64,000 bases of DNA from assembly GCA_964415255.1 (NCBI GenBank), contig CAYQAC010000008.1, positions 3,410-67,409 on the forward strand, given 5' to 3'. This document shows, piece by piece, positions 8,471 to 17,298 of this stretch. The notes beneath the pieces are model-generated. The model saw only the letters and a program-made list of their open reading frames with translations, did no database searches and was not told where the DNA came from. Each line of letters starts with the position of its first letter. The stretch's first letter is position 1. Source of the stretch: JAHBVY01 sp964415255 (lineage in GTDB: Bacteria > Myxococcota_A > Polyangia > Polyangiales > Polyangiaceae). The translations under genes were made by a program, and so were the position numbers.

Positions 8471-9703
8471 TCAGCCGCCGCTGGCGCTGCCGCTCGCGTC
8501 AGCGCTGGCGTTGACCGAGACGCTGACGGAGGCGGACGCCTGCACGGAGGCCTGTGCCTGGGCGGTGATGTTGGCGCCGAACTTCGCCACGCAACCCACT
8601 GAGCCGACCACCTCAGCCGCGACGTCGATGAAGCTCTCACCGACGTTGGCCGCAGCCTCCACCACCAGCTCACCCTGCGCCACCACGTTCAGCAGCGCGG
8701 GCAGGTTGGCCTCTAGGGAGGCGACGAACTCCGCGTCGATGTCGCCGCTGAAGTTCAGCTTCACCTTGGGCGGGGTGCACTCCGCCTTCAGGCTCGCCTG
8801 GCCCTTGCAGCCCGCCTGGCAGTCTGCGTCCAGGTTGCACTCCGGCGGGGTCAGCTGGGCGCGGCACTCGGGCAGCGAGGCGGTGCCCTTGCACTCGCCC
8901 TTGCACTTCACGTTGACGCCGCAGTCGATCTCCGCGTTCGCCGCCAGCTTGCAGCTGCCGGTGCACTTGCCCTCGCAGGTGGCGCTGGCCGCAGGCTTGC
9001 TGCAGGTACCCTGGCAGGTGCCGCTGCAGGTGCCAGCGCAGTTGCCCTCACCATCCTCCGCGCTGCAGGTGCCCTCGCAGGTCCCCTCACAGGTCCCCTC
9101 GCAGCCGCCGGTGACGGTGCCTTCGCAGCTGCCTTCACAGGTGCCCTCGCACTCGGCCGCGAGCTCGGCCGAGCCCTCACAGGTGGCGCCGCCGGCGCAG
9201 CTGCCCTCGCAGCTGACGCTCAGCTCGCCGGGGCTGCAGCGGGCCTCAAGCGACCCGGGGGTGCAGCTGCCCTCCACGCTGCAGCTCGCCTCACAGTTCA
9301 GCTGCGCTTCGGCCGCGATCGTGCACTTGCCACCCTCGATGGTGAGGCTGACGCTGCCCGCTGCGGAGAAGTTGGCGCTGATCACCGCGGAGGCCTTGCC
9401 GCAGGCGTCTTGCACCGCGGAGTCGGGCGACTCACGGGTCACCTCCTCCACGCTGTCGTCGCCACCAGCAGCGGCGATTGAGCGGCAGGCGGCGCCCACG
9501 GAGACCTTCATGTCCCCAGCGACCTGAACCAAGGCCTCAGCCGCGGCGGTGAGCGCCTCGACCTTGACGGTGATGCCTGCGCCGCAGTTGGTCGGGTCGA
9601 GATCGNNNNNNNNNNCGTCAGCGGAGCAGCCACCTGCCAGAGCAGCGGCGGAGATGAGGATGGGGGCACCGAAGAGCCGTGCGCTGCGGAATTTCTTGGA
9701 CAT
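8471..9703 (-). CDS. Cys-rich lipoprotein with CxxxC (CEGT) repeats
   Basis: Predicted secreted lipoprotein of about 410 residues. Signal peptide SKKFRSARLFGAPILISAAALAGGC ends in a lipobox LAGGC. The core (about 115-310) is an extraordinary Cys array with period four (CEGTCEGSCEG, CEGTCEGTCEGTC, CAGTCSGTCQGTC). Outer parts are Ala/Val-rich amphipathic stretches. Such regular Cys spacing suggests a disulfide ladder or metal-binding stack, but the function is unknown. Start chosen at 9703 because GGAG lies 7 nt upstream on that strand. A 10-N gap (9606-9615) falls just after the lipobox, and the frame continues across it. It lies in a region with another Cys-rich lipoprotein and four thioredoxin-fold lipoproteins. 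Confidence 0.8.
   Translation of the reverse strand: MSKKFRSARLFGAPILISAAALAGGCSADXXXXDLDPTNCGAGITVKVEALTAAAEALVQVAGDMKVSVGAACRSIAAAGGDDSVEEVTRESPDSAVQDACGKASAVISANFSAAGSVSLTIEGGKCTIAAEAQLNCEASCSVEGSCTPGSLEARCSPGELSVSCEGSCAGGATCEGSAELAAECEGTCEGSCEGTVTGGCEGTCEGTCEGTCSAEDGEGNCAGTCSGTCQGTCSKPAASATCEGKCTGSCKLAANAEIDCGVNVKCKGECKGTASLPECRAQLTPPECNLDADCQAGCKGQASLKAECTPPKVKLNFSGDIDAEFVASLEANLPALLNVVAQGELVVEAAANVGESFIDVAAEVVGSVGCVAKFGANITAQAQASVQASASVSVSVNASADASGSASGG
9606..9615. other. 10-N assembly gap inside the Cys-rich lipoprotein gene
   Basis: Placeholder of unknown true size. The reading frame happens to be kept. Confidence 0.9.
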
Positions 9704-10055
9704 TAAGCACTCCTTAGTGGGGTTCACGGGTTGCCCCGTGGGGTGGCCATGGTTAGGCCTGGGTGGTTCGACCTGTGGGCGGTCTTGGGTTGAAACGGAT
9801 GAAGCTTAGCCTAGCTGGCTCCCGCCAGCCGCGGCGCGTACGACGGAGCAGCCCGAGCCGCGATGCAGAGGCTAACGCGCTTCTTGGCTTGAGGCCACTT
9901 GCTGAATGGGGGAACTCGGTCCAGGTATTCGCTAGCACATGAATTCGGCCGTGCGGCCGGACCCCTCAATGTGCCCCCTGAACGCGGGCTCTTGAGGCAT
10001 CAGAGCCCGCCGAACGCGGGCTCCTTGAGACACCGAGCCGCCGAACGCGCGCCCG
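9704..10055. other. Intergenic region between two Cys-rich lipoprotein genes
   Basis: No gene seen. It contains a strong hairpin (9984-10010) and partly repeated GAACGCGGGCTC blocks (9982 and 10012 regions). The Shine-Dalgarno of the 9703 gene lies at its left end. Confidence 0.6.
9984..10010 (-). terminator. Hairpin after the 11.7-kb Cys-rich gene
   Basis: Stem GCGGGCTC / GAGCCCGC with an 11-nt loop, 46 bp past the stop of the upstream reverse-strand gene. There is no T-run, so it is either a factor-assisted terminator or an RNA-stabilising hairpin. Confidence 0.4.
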
Positions 10056-11750
10056 TCAGCGCTTCCAGCAGCCTAGCTGAGGTGAGCTGAGCGGGTTGGT
10101 GTTGATGTTCGCGGCCAAACAGCGGTTGCTCACGATGCTGCCCTCGCCGCGCACGCACAGCATCTGCAGGCCATCGGGCGTGGTGGGGCAGCCCCCGCCT
10201 GCGCAGGTTCCAGGCACGTTGGAGTCCGGGAGGCCCTCACAGGAGCACTCCACGCTCAAATCCAGGCAGTAGCGCTCACCTGTGAAGGTGCTGGAGTTGC
10301 AGAACGCGTGCGGCCCGCAGTCCCCGTCATTGGCGCACGGCTCACAGCCCTGCCCGGTGCCCTTGCACGCCCCGAAGCGGTGGCCGCAGGTGGCGTAGCC
10401 GAGGTCCGTGTCGAACACCTTGCACTCGCTGGCGGTGCCCCAGGGGCAGGAGTCAGTCCCCTGATCGCAGGCCACGGTGCACACCTTGCCCCCGTCGGGC
10501 CCCTTGGCGCACACCTGGCCTGGCTTGCCCAAGCAATCTTCGTGCGTCTCACACTCATGGCAGTAGCTGTTCCGCACGCAGGCGTTGCGCATCAGGTTGA
10601 CGACGCCGCACTCATACTGCCGCCCAGCGCCGATGTTCGCGTCGGCGATGCAGCCCAGTCCAGACTCCCCCTCAATGCCTGGGCAGCTGTCGGTGCAAGG
10701 CGTGCCGCCGATGCGGATCCGAGCGCAGTGGAAGCCGGTGCCGCAGTCATTGTCAGCCTGACAGTCTAGCTCGGTACAGTAGCTGTCTAGATCGCCCTCG
10801 CCCTGCGAGCGGCACACGAAGCCATCAGCGCACTCACTCAGGCCGTTCGGGCAGGAGCTGCCGTACTGGCCAGGGCCGCGCTTTTCACCGCTGGGCGCCG
10901 CGGTGCAGCGGTTCACGGTGCCGCCGTCGGCGTCCACCGCGCCGGGGCTGCATAGGCCGCCTTCACACTGCGAGTGCTCGGTGCACAGCGCCTGGACGCA
11001 GCTGTTCTCGATGCAGCGGTACCCCGGGGTGAGCTCACAGTCGCGGTTGCTACTGCACGGCCCCGCCTTGCAGTAGCCGCCTTGGGGCAGGCTCTCGTGA
11101 GTGGCGCACAGCTCCCCCGTGGCGCACTCCGTGGCAGCGGCGGTGCACTGCTTCACGCAGGCATTTTCCACGCACTCAAAGCCGCCCTGGTAGTCGCAGG
11201 TGGCCCCACCGCAGGGCGCCGCTTGGCAGTGCCCCCCAGCGTTCTCATCCACGCAGCGCTCGCCGCTTCGGCACTCCTTGAGATCGGTGCAGCGCTTGAG
11301 GCACTGGTTGCCTAGTGTGGTGGGGGTGCACTCGAAGCCGCGCGCCTCATCACAATCAGCCGGCGCCTCACACGGCTCGTGCTGCCCGGTGCGACCTTCG
11401 CGCAGTGGCAGGCAGTGCTGCTCAGTGCCCTCGGGGAACAGAATCCCCACGCAGTTGGTGCCGATTTCGCAGTCGCTCTCGGTGGCGCACGGCGGGCGAC
11501 AAGCGGGGACACCCGTCGCTAAATCCGCGACGCAGCGGTTGCCATCCGCGCAGGCGGAATCCGTGCAGGCGGCGTAGCAGCGCCCCTGGATTTCCACACC
11601 GTCACAGGTGACCTCACCGGAGGAGCAGCCCACGGCCACCAAGGGCAGCGCGAACGCGGAGCCCGCCACCAAGGCGAGTCGGAGCCAAGGGAAGCGCGCC
11701 AGGGTGGAGCGCCATGAGGAAGGACGAGGGGATAAGCGAGGCTGCGACAT
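10056..11750 (-). CDS. Large Cys-rich secreted lipoprotein with EGF-like modules
   Basis: About 564 residues with a signal peptide ending in a VAVGC lipobox, then some 70 cysteines in irregular modules resembling the Dickkopf/EGF-like tandem units of myxobacterial secreted proteins (CxxDxxCxxGxxC, for example DSACADGNRCV, CEIGTNCVG, DNDCGTGFHCARI). All of it is extracytoplasmic, so it would need an oxidising envelope and disulfide isomerisation. ATG at 11750 chosen because it begins a proper signal peptide; the frame is open further upstream. It is divergent from the thioredoxin-fold lipoprotein pair starting at 11900. Function unknown; adhesion, binding or structure are all possible. Confidence 0.8.
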   Translation of the reverse strand: MSQPRLSPRPSSWRSTLARFPWLRLALVAGSAFALPLVAVGCSSGEVTCDGVEIQGRCYAACTDSACADGNRCVADLATGVPACRPPCATESDCEIGTNCVGILFPEGTEQHCLPLREGRTGQHEPCEAPADCDEARGFECTPTTLGNQCLKRCTDLKECRSGERCVDENAGGHCQAAPCGGATCDYQGGFECVENACVKQCTAAATECATGELCATHESLPQGGYCKAGPCSSNRDCELTPGYRCIENSCVQALCTEHSQCEGGLCSPGAVDADGGTVNRCTAAPSGEKRGPGQYGSSCPNGLSECADGFVCRSQGEGDLDSYCTELDCQADNDCGTGFHCARIRIGGTPCTDSCPGIEGESGLGCIADANIGAGRQYECGVVNLMRNACVRNSYCHECETHEDCLGKPGQVCAKGPDGGKVCTVACDQGTDSCPWGTASECKVFDTDLGYATCGHRFGACKGTGQGCEPCANDGDCGPHAFCNSSTFTGERYCLDLSVECSCEGLPDSNVPGTCAGGGCPTTPDGLQMLCVRGEGSIVSNRCLAANINTNPLSSPQLGCWKR

Positions 11751-11899
11751 GAGCCCCGCTGTTCTACCCCGACTTGCCGGCCGCTCAAAGCTGGAACGCC
11801 TGGACGGTACCTCCACGGCTGACCTCCGGCGGCTGATCTTCGCGCGCTTGACGCCGGAGCCAACCGAAGTACGCTCGCTTGAACCGTGAGGAGTGCCTG

Positions 11900-12646
11900 A
11901 TGCGTCGTGCGAGCCTGCTTTTAGTCCCCTTGTTGTCTTTGGTGGGTCTCGCCGCGTGCGCTGGTGAAGACGAGGCCATGGATGTGGTCCCGCTCGACCA
12001 GGGGCGCGAGGGTGGCCCGGTTGGCGGCACGGGTGGCGGCGGTGGCGCAGGAGGCACTGCTGGCGTGGGTGGCAGTGGCGGCACCGGTGAGGTGGACGTG
12101 CCGAAGCACCTCGCGCCGTACCCTGCAGGTCCTTACGGGGACAACCTGGGCTCCATCCTCGCGAACCACGAGTTCATCGGCTGGAGTAACCCCGCGGCGG
12201 TGGAGTACGACGTCGAGCAGATGGAACCCGTCTGGATGAGTGACTTTTACGATCCGGACGGCAGCAAGAACATCAAGCTCTTGATGATCAACTCCTCGGC
12301 GCAGTGGTGCCCGCCGTGCCGTCAGGAGTACCGCCATTTCCAGAACAACGGCACCTTCGCGGAGTACCGCGAGCGGGGCGTGATGTTCCTCGGCTCGCTG
12401 ATGGAGAACAACGCCAACGAGTCGCCGCGCTACGTCGACGCGCGCGCCTGGGTGTCCACGTACAAGGTGGATTTCCCGTTCGTCATCGACACCTCCTTCA
12501 AGCTCGGCGGCTTGTTCACGATGGACGCCATCCCGAACAACACGCTGATCGACACCAAGACCATGAAGGTGATCCGCCTGATGCCGGGCGGGGACACTCA
12601 AGGCATGCTGCGCATCATCGACACGGAGCTTCAGAAGCGTCAGTGA
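11900..12646 (+). CDS. Thioredoxin-fold lipoprotein with N-terminal YPAGPYG motif
   Basis: 248-residue lipoprotein. Lipobox LAAC, a Gly-rich spacer (GGTGGGGGAGGTAG), then the motif YPAGPYGDNLGSILANHEFIGW before a thioredoxin fold with active site QWCPPC and the cis-Pro loop AIPNNT. It probably acts as a thiol oxidoreductase tethered in the periplasm or outer membrane. Shine-Dalgarno GAGGAG lies just before the ATG at 11900; an in-frame TTG at 11879 is less likely. The gene at 15467 has the same YPAGPYG block, so these are diverged paralogues. It is followed 11 bp later by a TlpA-like gene, forming a two-gene unit. Confidence 0.85.
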   Translation: MRRASLLLVPLLSLVGLAACAGEDEAMDVVPLDQGREGGPVGGTGGGGGAGGTAGVGGSGGTGEVDVPKHLAPYPAGPYGDNLGSILANHEFIGWSNPAAVEYDVEQMEPVWMSDFYDPDGSKNIKLLMINSSAQWCPPCRQEYRHFQNNGTFAEYRERGVMFLGSLMENNANESPRYVDARAWVSTYKVDFPFVIDTSFKLGGLFTMDAIPNNTLIDTKTMKVIRLMPGGDTQGMLRIIDTELQKRQ

Positions 12647-12657
12647 GGAGCCGTCAG

Positions 12658-13323
12658 GTGAACTCACAGTTGACGCTGAGCTCACGGTTGAGGCCTTCGG
12701 GTAAGCTCGCGCTCGGTTGGGTCGGCGCGTTAGCGCTTGGTTTTTGGGGGGTTGGTTGCGGCGGTAGCCAACCCACGGCCACGCAGGTGCCCGGGGCGGG
12801 GGACGCTGACGCGTCCGGCGCGCCCGCCGGGGATCCGAGCGGCGCCGCGGTCAGCCCGGCCGCGTCGGGTGATTCGTCAGCCAAACCGACCGGCGCCCGC
12901 CCCCCCGATTTCGAGCTCGACACGCTGGACGGCAAGCGGGTGCGCCTGAGCGATCACCTAGGCAAAGACGTCGTCCTGATCGACTTCTGGGCCACCTTCT
13001 GTGATCCGTGCCTCGCGGCCATGCCGCACCTCGACGAAATCTACCAGAAGTACCGCGGGCGCGGCTTCGTGGTGCTGGGCGTCTCCATCGACGGCCCGGA
13101 CGCGCTCGGACTGGTGCGCACGGAGGTCTCCAAGCTCCGCGTCACCTTCCCCATCTTGCTCGACACCGAGACGCGCGTGGTCGGCCTCTACAACCCCAAG
13201 ACGAGCGCGCCGTACAGCGTGCTCATCGGGCGCGACGGCCGCATCATCACCAAGAAAGAGGGCTACGTCACCGGCGACGCCGACGCCCTCGAGAAGGACA
13301 TCGCCGCCGCCGTCGCGCGCTAG
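12658..13323 (+). CDS. TlpA/ResA-like thiol-disulfide oxidoreductase lipoprotein
   Basis: About 221 residues. Signal peptide with lipobox GVGC, a Pro/Ala/Ser linker (about 25-75), and a thioredoxin domain starting PDFELDTLDGKRVRLSDHLGK. The active site is ATFCDPC instead of the usual WCxxC, so Trp is replaced by Phe. GTG start at 12658 with GAGGAG 8 nt upstream. It likely shares a transcript with the preceding thioredoxin-fold lipoprotein and would work in envelope disulfide exchange. A 22-bp segment of its 3' end is echoed at about 13503-13524. Confidence 0.87.
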   Translation: MNSQLTLSSRLRPSGKLALGWVGALALGFWGVGCGGSQPTATQVPGAGDADASGAPAGDPSGAAVSPAASGDSSAKPTGARPPDFELDTLDGKRVRLSDHLGKDVVLIDFWATFCDPCLAAMPHLDEIYQKYRGRGFVVLGVSIDGPDALGLVRTEVSKLRVTFPILLDTETRVVGLYNPKTSAPYSVLIGRDGRIITKKEGYVTGDADALEKDIAAAVAR

Positions 13324-13567
13324 CGTAGCGGCGCTTCGTGTTCGCTCAGGGCGGGGCTTCAAACGGCTCAAACCCGCCATTCGCCGACGAGCGACTGCGG
13401 CGCCGGGCCGCGCGTCACGGCGCTACCAACCCCCTCCCCCAAAAAAGGGTAGGGGGCAGCTCCGTCATCGCGCGCCAACTAAAAGCGCAGTCAGCGGTGA
13501 GTTCTGACGCCCTCGAAAAGGATGTCATGGGCTCTCTAGGGGCGGGTTTCAAACCCGCCCGCGCCAA
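13324..13567. repeat. Convergent intergenic interval made of gene-end echoes
   Basis: Between convergent genes. It holds a near copy of the tlpA-like 3' end (13503-13524, compare 13287-13308), a 19-bp copy (13471-13489) of the end of the beta-barrel gene (13560-13578), and a perfect 10-bp-arm palindrome (13540-13560). Confidence 0.65.
13540..13560. terminator. Perfect palindrome between convergent genes (TAGGGGC-type repeat)
   Basis: Arms GGGCGGGTTT and AAACCCGCCC separated by one base, preceded by CTAGG. It could terminate transcription from both sides. The TAGGGGC...GCCC form matches a second palindrome at 44899-44920. Confidence 0.5.
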
Positions 13568-15466
13568 CTAAAAGCGCACCGTGGCGTCGAGGCGGGCGCC
13601 CTCGAAGGGGGGGAACACGCGGCACACGCCGCCGACGCAGCGCAGGCTGCCGCGACGTTGACCGACGAACAGGCTGACGCTGGAGGCCGAGTCGAATCGG
13701 TAGGTGGCCTGACCATTGAAGTAGAGGGTGACGTCAGGTAGCTCGGCGTCCGGCGCGGGGTCGCTCGCCGCCGCGAACAGCTCGTTCGAGTTGTACTCGA
13801 CGCCCATCGCCAGCGAGAGCTTTGACGCGAGCTCCACGCCGGTGAGGTGCTGGCCCTCCCACCAAGGCTCCACGGGGCCGCCCAGCGTCTGTTGGCGCCG
13901 GCGGTGCCAGCCTTGAAACTGGAGCGAGTAGGGGCCGTCGATGTGGCGGATGACGTCGTAGCGGAGGTAGCCCTCTTGGTAGGCAAGATCCGTCGCGCTG
14001 CCGTCAGAGCGCGTCAGCTCGCGCCCGGCGGTGTCGTGGCGGCCACCCAGCGTGACGCTCGCGCGGCTCTTACGCCCCTGGCTCGTCAGCTCGGCGCCCA
14101 GCGCGGCGTCCCACACCCGGTTCACCTTGTCCTCGCCGGTCTCGCAGCGGTCGTTGCTCGCCGACTCGCTGAAGGAGTTGTAGTGGCCGAGCCACGCGAA
14201 GAAGGACTCATCGCGCGTGGCGTGGAAATCTGTCTTCACGCGGCCACCGCTGACGCACACGTTGAACGACTCGAACTGGGTGTCGTTGTAGAACGCCTCC
14301 GTGGTGGGCGGCGCATTGTACTGCACCAGGTTGTACTCGCGGGCGCGGTTCAAATCGACGTTGGCGCTCAGCGGGAAGAAGCGCCGGTAGTGCTTGCCCT
14401 CAATCAAGATGGAGAACGGGTCCATGAACAAGCTCACGCTGCCGTAGAGCGCGTGCCCTGGGTCCACGTGCTCGGCGCCCTGCAGGCTCTGCACCGCCGC
14501 CTCGAAGTACGCCGCGCCCAGCTCCCCCAGGCGCGGCAGCTCGAGCGACTGGGAGCCAACGAATATGTCAGAGCTCCTGACGACATCGGCGTTCAGCGCG
14601 TCTTGGCGGATCAGCATCACCGCCTGGGTGCCGAGCTTCACCCCGGGGGGCGCCGCCTCGATTTGCGCGCCGAGCAGCCGGTCCGGAGCGTAGGTGGCGC
14701 GCGGTACCGGCGAGAAGTCGGTCGCCACGTCGCGCGGCATGCCCGCCTCCGTGATGGACAGGAAGCCTGGCGTCACGTCTGAGGTGACGCCCAGCACGCG
14801 CCCGCTGGCGTCGTCTATCCTGAGCGGGTTCAGCTCACCGCCGAGCAGCGTGAGCTTGAGCCGCGCGTCGCCGGCGTCAAGGTAAGAGGTGGCGCGCGCG
14901 CCGCGCAGCGTGACGTCGCTGGATAGTTCGTCGAGCTTACGGATGCTGAGCACCAGGCCTCGCCCAAACTGGGCGTAGAAGTCCCCCAGGGTGAGCTCGA
15001 CGTCCCGCGTGGAGTAGCCCACGTAATACTTCGCGGGGTAGGTCCAGTTGATGTAGCGGTTCGTCAGCTCCCCGCCGCTCTCATAGAAGCGCTGGCGGAA
15101 GTAGTCGGCGGGGGAGCTCGCGGCGGGATCCAGCGGGCGTGGGCGGGAGCGCTCCAGCTCGGCGGCGATGTCGACCGGGTTCGGGCTGGTGTAGAACCAG
15201 GCGGTGTCGAGGCGCAGGCCGAGCTGCCAGCTGCCCGCGCTGGCTTGGACATTCAGGCGGTTATAGAGCATGCCCCAGTCGTCGTTGGCGAGGCGGGTGA
15301 CGTCGTTGGGGCGCGCGTCGCGGTTGTCCGCGTTGTAGAGCACGCTGGTGGCTTGGGTGACGTCCACCTGGACCAGCTCATCGCCCAGCGCGCCCGCCTC
15401 GAAGGCGAAGGCAGGCAGACTGACGAGTAGCGGGCTCGCCGCGAGCGCAGCTGCGAGCGCCCTCAC
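13568..15466 (-). CDS. Outer-membrane beta-barrel protein (DUF6029-like)
   Basis: 632 residues with a cleavable signal peptide (RALAAALAASPLLVSLPAFA) and long runs of alternating hydrophobic and polar residues ending in a C-terminal aromatic (ATVRF), typical of outer-membrane barrels. The block YYVGYSTRDVELTLGDFYAQFGRGLVLSIRK resembles proteins annotated DUF6029. GTG start at 15466 lies directly against the stop of the upstream thioredoxin lipoprotein gene, so the two are translationally coupled. It is the last gene of a three-gene reverse-strand unit (lipoprotein, thioredoxin lipoprotein, barrel), which suggests a joint envelope complex. Its final 19 bp recur downstream. Confidence 0.8.
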   Translation of the reverse strand: MRALAAALAASPLLVSLPAFAFEAGALGDELVQVDVTQATSVLYNADNRDARPNDVTRLANDDWGMLYNRLNVQASAGSWQLGLRLDTAWFYTSPNPVDIAAELERSRPRPLDPAASSPADYFRQRFYESGGELTNRYINWTYPAKYYVGYSTRDVELTLGDFYAQFGRGLVLSIRKLDELSSDVTLRGARATSYLDAGDARLKLTLLGGELNPLRIDDASGRVLGVTSDVTPGFLSITEAGMPRDVATDFSPVPRATYAPDRLLGAQIEAAPPGVKLGTQAVMLIRQDALNADVVRSSDIFVGSQSLELPRLGELGAAYFEAAVQSLQGAEHVDPGHALYGSVSLFMDPFSILIEGKHYRRFFPLSANVDLNRAREYNLVQYNAPPTTEAFYNDTQFESFNVCVSGGRVKTDFHATRDESFFAWLGHYNSFSESASNDRCETGEDKVNRVWDAALGAELTSQGRKSRASVTLGGRHDTAGRELTRSDGSATDLAYQEGYLRYDVIRHIDGPYSLQFQGWHRRRQQTLGGPVEPWWEGQHLTGVELASKLSLAMGVEYNSNELFAAASDPAPDAELPDVTLYFNGQATYRFDSASSVSLFVGQRRGSLRCVGGVCRVFPPFEGARLDATVRF

Positions 15467-16135
15467 TCAGCGCCCCCGGGCGGCGAGCTCCGCCTCGATG
15501 AACGGCCACACTAGGCCCTCACCGGTGACCTTCAGCAAGATTTCCATCGTCTTGAGGTCCACCACCAGGTTGAGCGGCGCCGTCTCCGCGCGGGCGAAAT
15601 CGCCCATTTGGTACTCTGGGTCGAGCGCGAAGGGGAAGCCGACCTCAAACTGCTGCGCCCACACCTTGAGGTGCTGGGTGGTGGCGGGGCGGCTCTGCGC
15701 GTCCTGAAACAGGGTGCTGAAGATCACCACGCCGCGCGGGCCGTACTGCGCGAGCCGGGTGTCGAGCTCCTCGTGCTCGATGCGGCAGGCCTGGCACCAG
15801 ATGGCCGCGGTGTTGAGCAGCAGCAGCTCGCGCGGCTGACCGTCTGCGTCTTCACCTGTGGGCGCGTAGAAGCTCGCCAGCTCGAGCGGCTCAGCGTCGA
15901 GCCGCTCAAGGTCGTAGCCCACCGCCTTGGGGTCGCTCCAACCGACGTTGAAGCGGTAGTTCTTGATCAGGGTGCCCTGCGTGGTGCCGTAGGGCCCCGC
16001 GGGGTAGCTCAGGCTGCTGGTGCCGCCGCTGCCCCCAGAACCATTCAGGTACTCTGACGGGATCTCTGGGGTGTTCGAGCCGCAGCCGGCGGCGAACAGC
16101 GTGAACAGCAGGGCGCCGGTCCTAAGCGCGGTCAC
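15467..16135 (-). CDS. Thioredoxin-fold lipoprotein, paralogue with YPAGPYG motif
   Basis: 222 residues. Lipobox AAGC, short Gly/Ser linker, then SYPAGPYGTTQGTLIKNYRFNVGWSD, aligning with the same block in the 11900 gene, and a thioredoxin domain with active site IWCQAC and cis-Pro in ETAPLNL. Probably an anchored thiol oxidoreductase in the envelope. Its ATG overlaps the stop of the upstream lipoprotein gene by 4 bp, and its stop abuts the GTG of the barrel gene, so all three are made together. The active-site dipeptide (QA) differs from the paralogue (PP), which predicts a different redox potential. Confidence 0.85.
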   Translation of the reverse strand: MTALRTGALLFTLFAAGCGSNTPEIPSEYLNGSGGSGGTSSLSYPAGPYGTTQGTLIKNYRFNVGWSDPKAVGYDLERLDAEPLELASFYAPTGEDADGQPRELLLLNTAAIWCQACRIEHEELDTRLAQYGPRGVVIFSTLFQDAQSRPATTQHLKVWAQQFEVGFPFALDPEYQMGDFARAETAPLNLVVDLKTMEILLKVTGEGLVWPFIEAELAARGR

Positions 16136-17148
16136 GGCTTCCTGCGGATCCCGAAGACGCTGAGGTAAGGGATGCCTTGACCCTCGGCGGTGACCACCGC
16201 CGCGCCGTCCGCTGAGACGACGCCGTCAGACACCTTGGCCCAGCCAGCATAGGGCGCCCACTCTTCCTCCAGCGAGACGCCGTGGATGAAGAACTCGACC
16301 TCGGTGCCAGCCGCCCAACCCTCGCTGTTGGGCACGCTGAGCGACGCGTGGGGGCAGAAGGTGGTCTCCACCGGGGTGGTGCCCACCAGCAGCTCAAACC
16401 CAAGCGCCTGGTCCACCGCGATGGGCGCCTCGCTGGGGGCGAACACGACCGCGCGGAACTGGTGCTCGTCCTCCTCCATGTACGAGAGGATGTCGATTTG
16501 CACCCTCGCGTCCTCAGCCAGGCCAAGCTTCACCCCGTGCGAGCTCGCGCCCACACCGGGCACCATCGGCTGCCCAGAGCCAGGGGGGTCGATGGGGATG
16601 ATGGTCACGGTGTCGAGCGCGTGGACCGCGCCCGTGGGCAGCAGGTAGGCGAACTTCGCGTAGCGGAGCCCGTCGCCGTACTTGAGCGCCGGCTGCTTGA
16701 TGGGCTGCCCTGGGGAGATCCCGGTGACGCACACCGGGGTCCCCAGTGAGTCGTTCTGACAGGTGGCGAACACGCCATCATCGATGGTCTGGCCGTTGAT
16801 GCAGATGTCCTTGCCGCACACCTGGGTCAAGACGCCCGTCGCTGGCGCGCCGCTCGGCGTGATGAGGCGCCCGGTCACGTTGTCGATCTGTTGGGGTGTC
16901 CCCTCGGTCTCGAAGCCCGGCCCCGCTGCGCACTCGGGGCCCCCAGCGCCGCTGCCTCCCACGCCACCTACTGCGCCGCTACCGCCAGCCCCGCCGGTGC
17001 CGCCCGCTGCGCCGCTGCCGCCGCTGGCTCCGCTACCGCCGCTGGCTCCCGTCCCGCCGCTGCCCCCCGCGTTGGGATCGCTCTCACTGGAGCAGGCGAG
17101 GGCGGTGAGGCCTAGGGTGAGGCTCAGGGTGATCAGGCTGCGATGCAT
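16132..17148 (-). CDS. Gly-linker lipoprotein of unknown function
   Basis: 338 residues. Signal peptide MHRSLITLSLTLGLTALAC with lipobox LALAC, an extended GGSGGTGASGGSG linker (about 27-75), then a beta-rich domain containing VTGRLITPSGAPATGVLTQVCG, which looks like a carboxypeptidase-regulatory or transthyretin-like fold, and VTIIPIDPP, GVKLGL and AVVFAPSEAPIA strands. Four cysteines (CGKDIC, CQN, CVT) may form disulfides. Start at 17148 supported by GGAGG immediately upstream. First gene of the lipoprotein/thioredoxin/barrel unit. No catalytic motif recognised. Confidence 0.78.
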   Translation of the reverse strand: MHRSLITLSLTLGLTALACSSESDPNAGGSGGTGASGGSGASGGSGAAGGTGGAGGSGAVGGVGGSGAGGPECAAGPGFETEGTPQQIDNVTGRLITPSGAPATGVLTQVCGKDICINGQTIDDGVFATCQNDSLGTPVCVTGISPGQPIKQPALKYGDGLRYAKFAYLLPTGAVHALDTVTIIPIDPPGSGQPMVPGVGASSHGVKLGLAEDARVQIDILSYMEEDEHQFRAVVFAPSEAPIAVDQALGFELLVGTTPVETTFCPHASLSVPNSEGWAAGTEVEFFIHGVSLEEEWAPYAGWAKVSDGVVSADGAAVVTAEGQGIPYLSVFGIRRKP

Positions 17149-17298
17149 AAGTCCTCCGCGCGGACCATAGCACGAGCACCCGGCCCGGGAGGACGGATGT
17201 CGCGGCTTGGCCGCCGCTGCCAGCGGCTGCTCTGACGGCTGTTGAGCCCCCCTCACCCTGGGGCGGGTGCCGTGCGTCGCTTGAGCTTCGGCCGCCCC

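Noticed and set aside
12304..12657. N-terminal extension of the TlpA-like gene
   Set aside because: It lies inside the 11900 gene in another frame; the true GTG at 12658 has a Shine-Dalgarno and a signal peptide.
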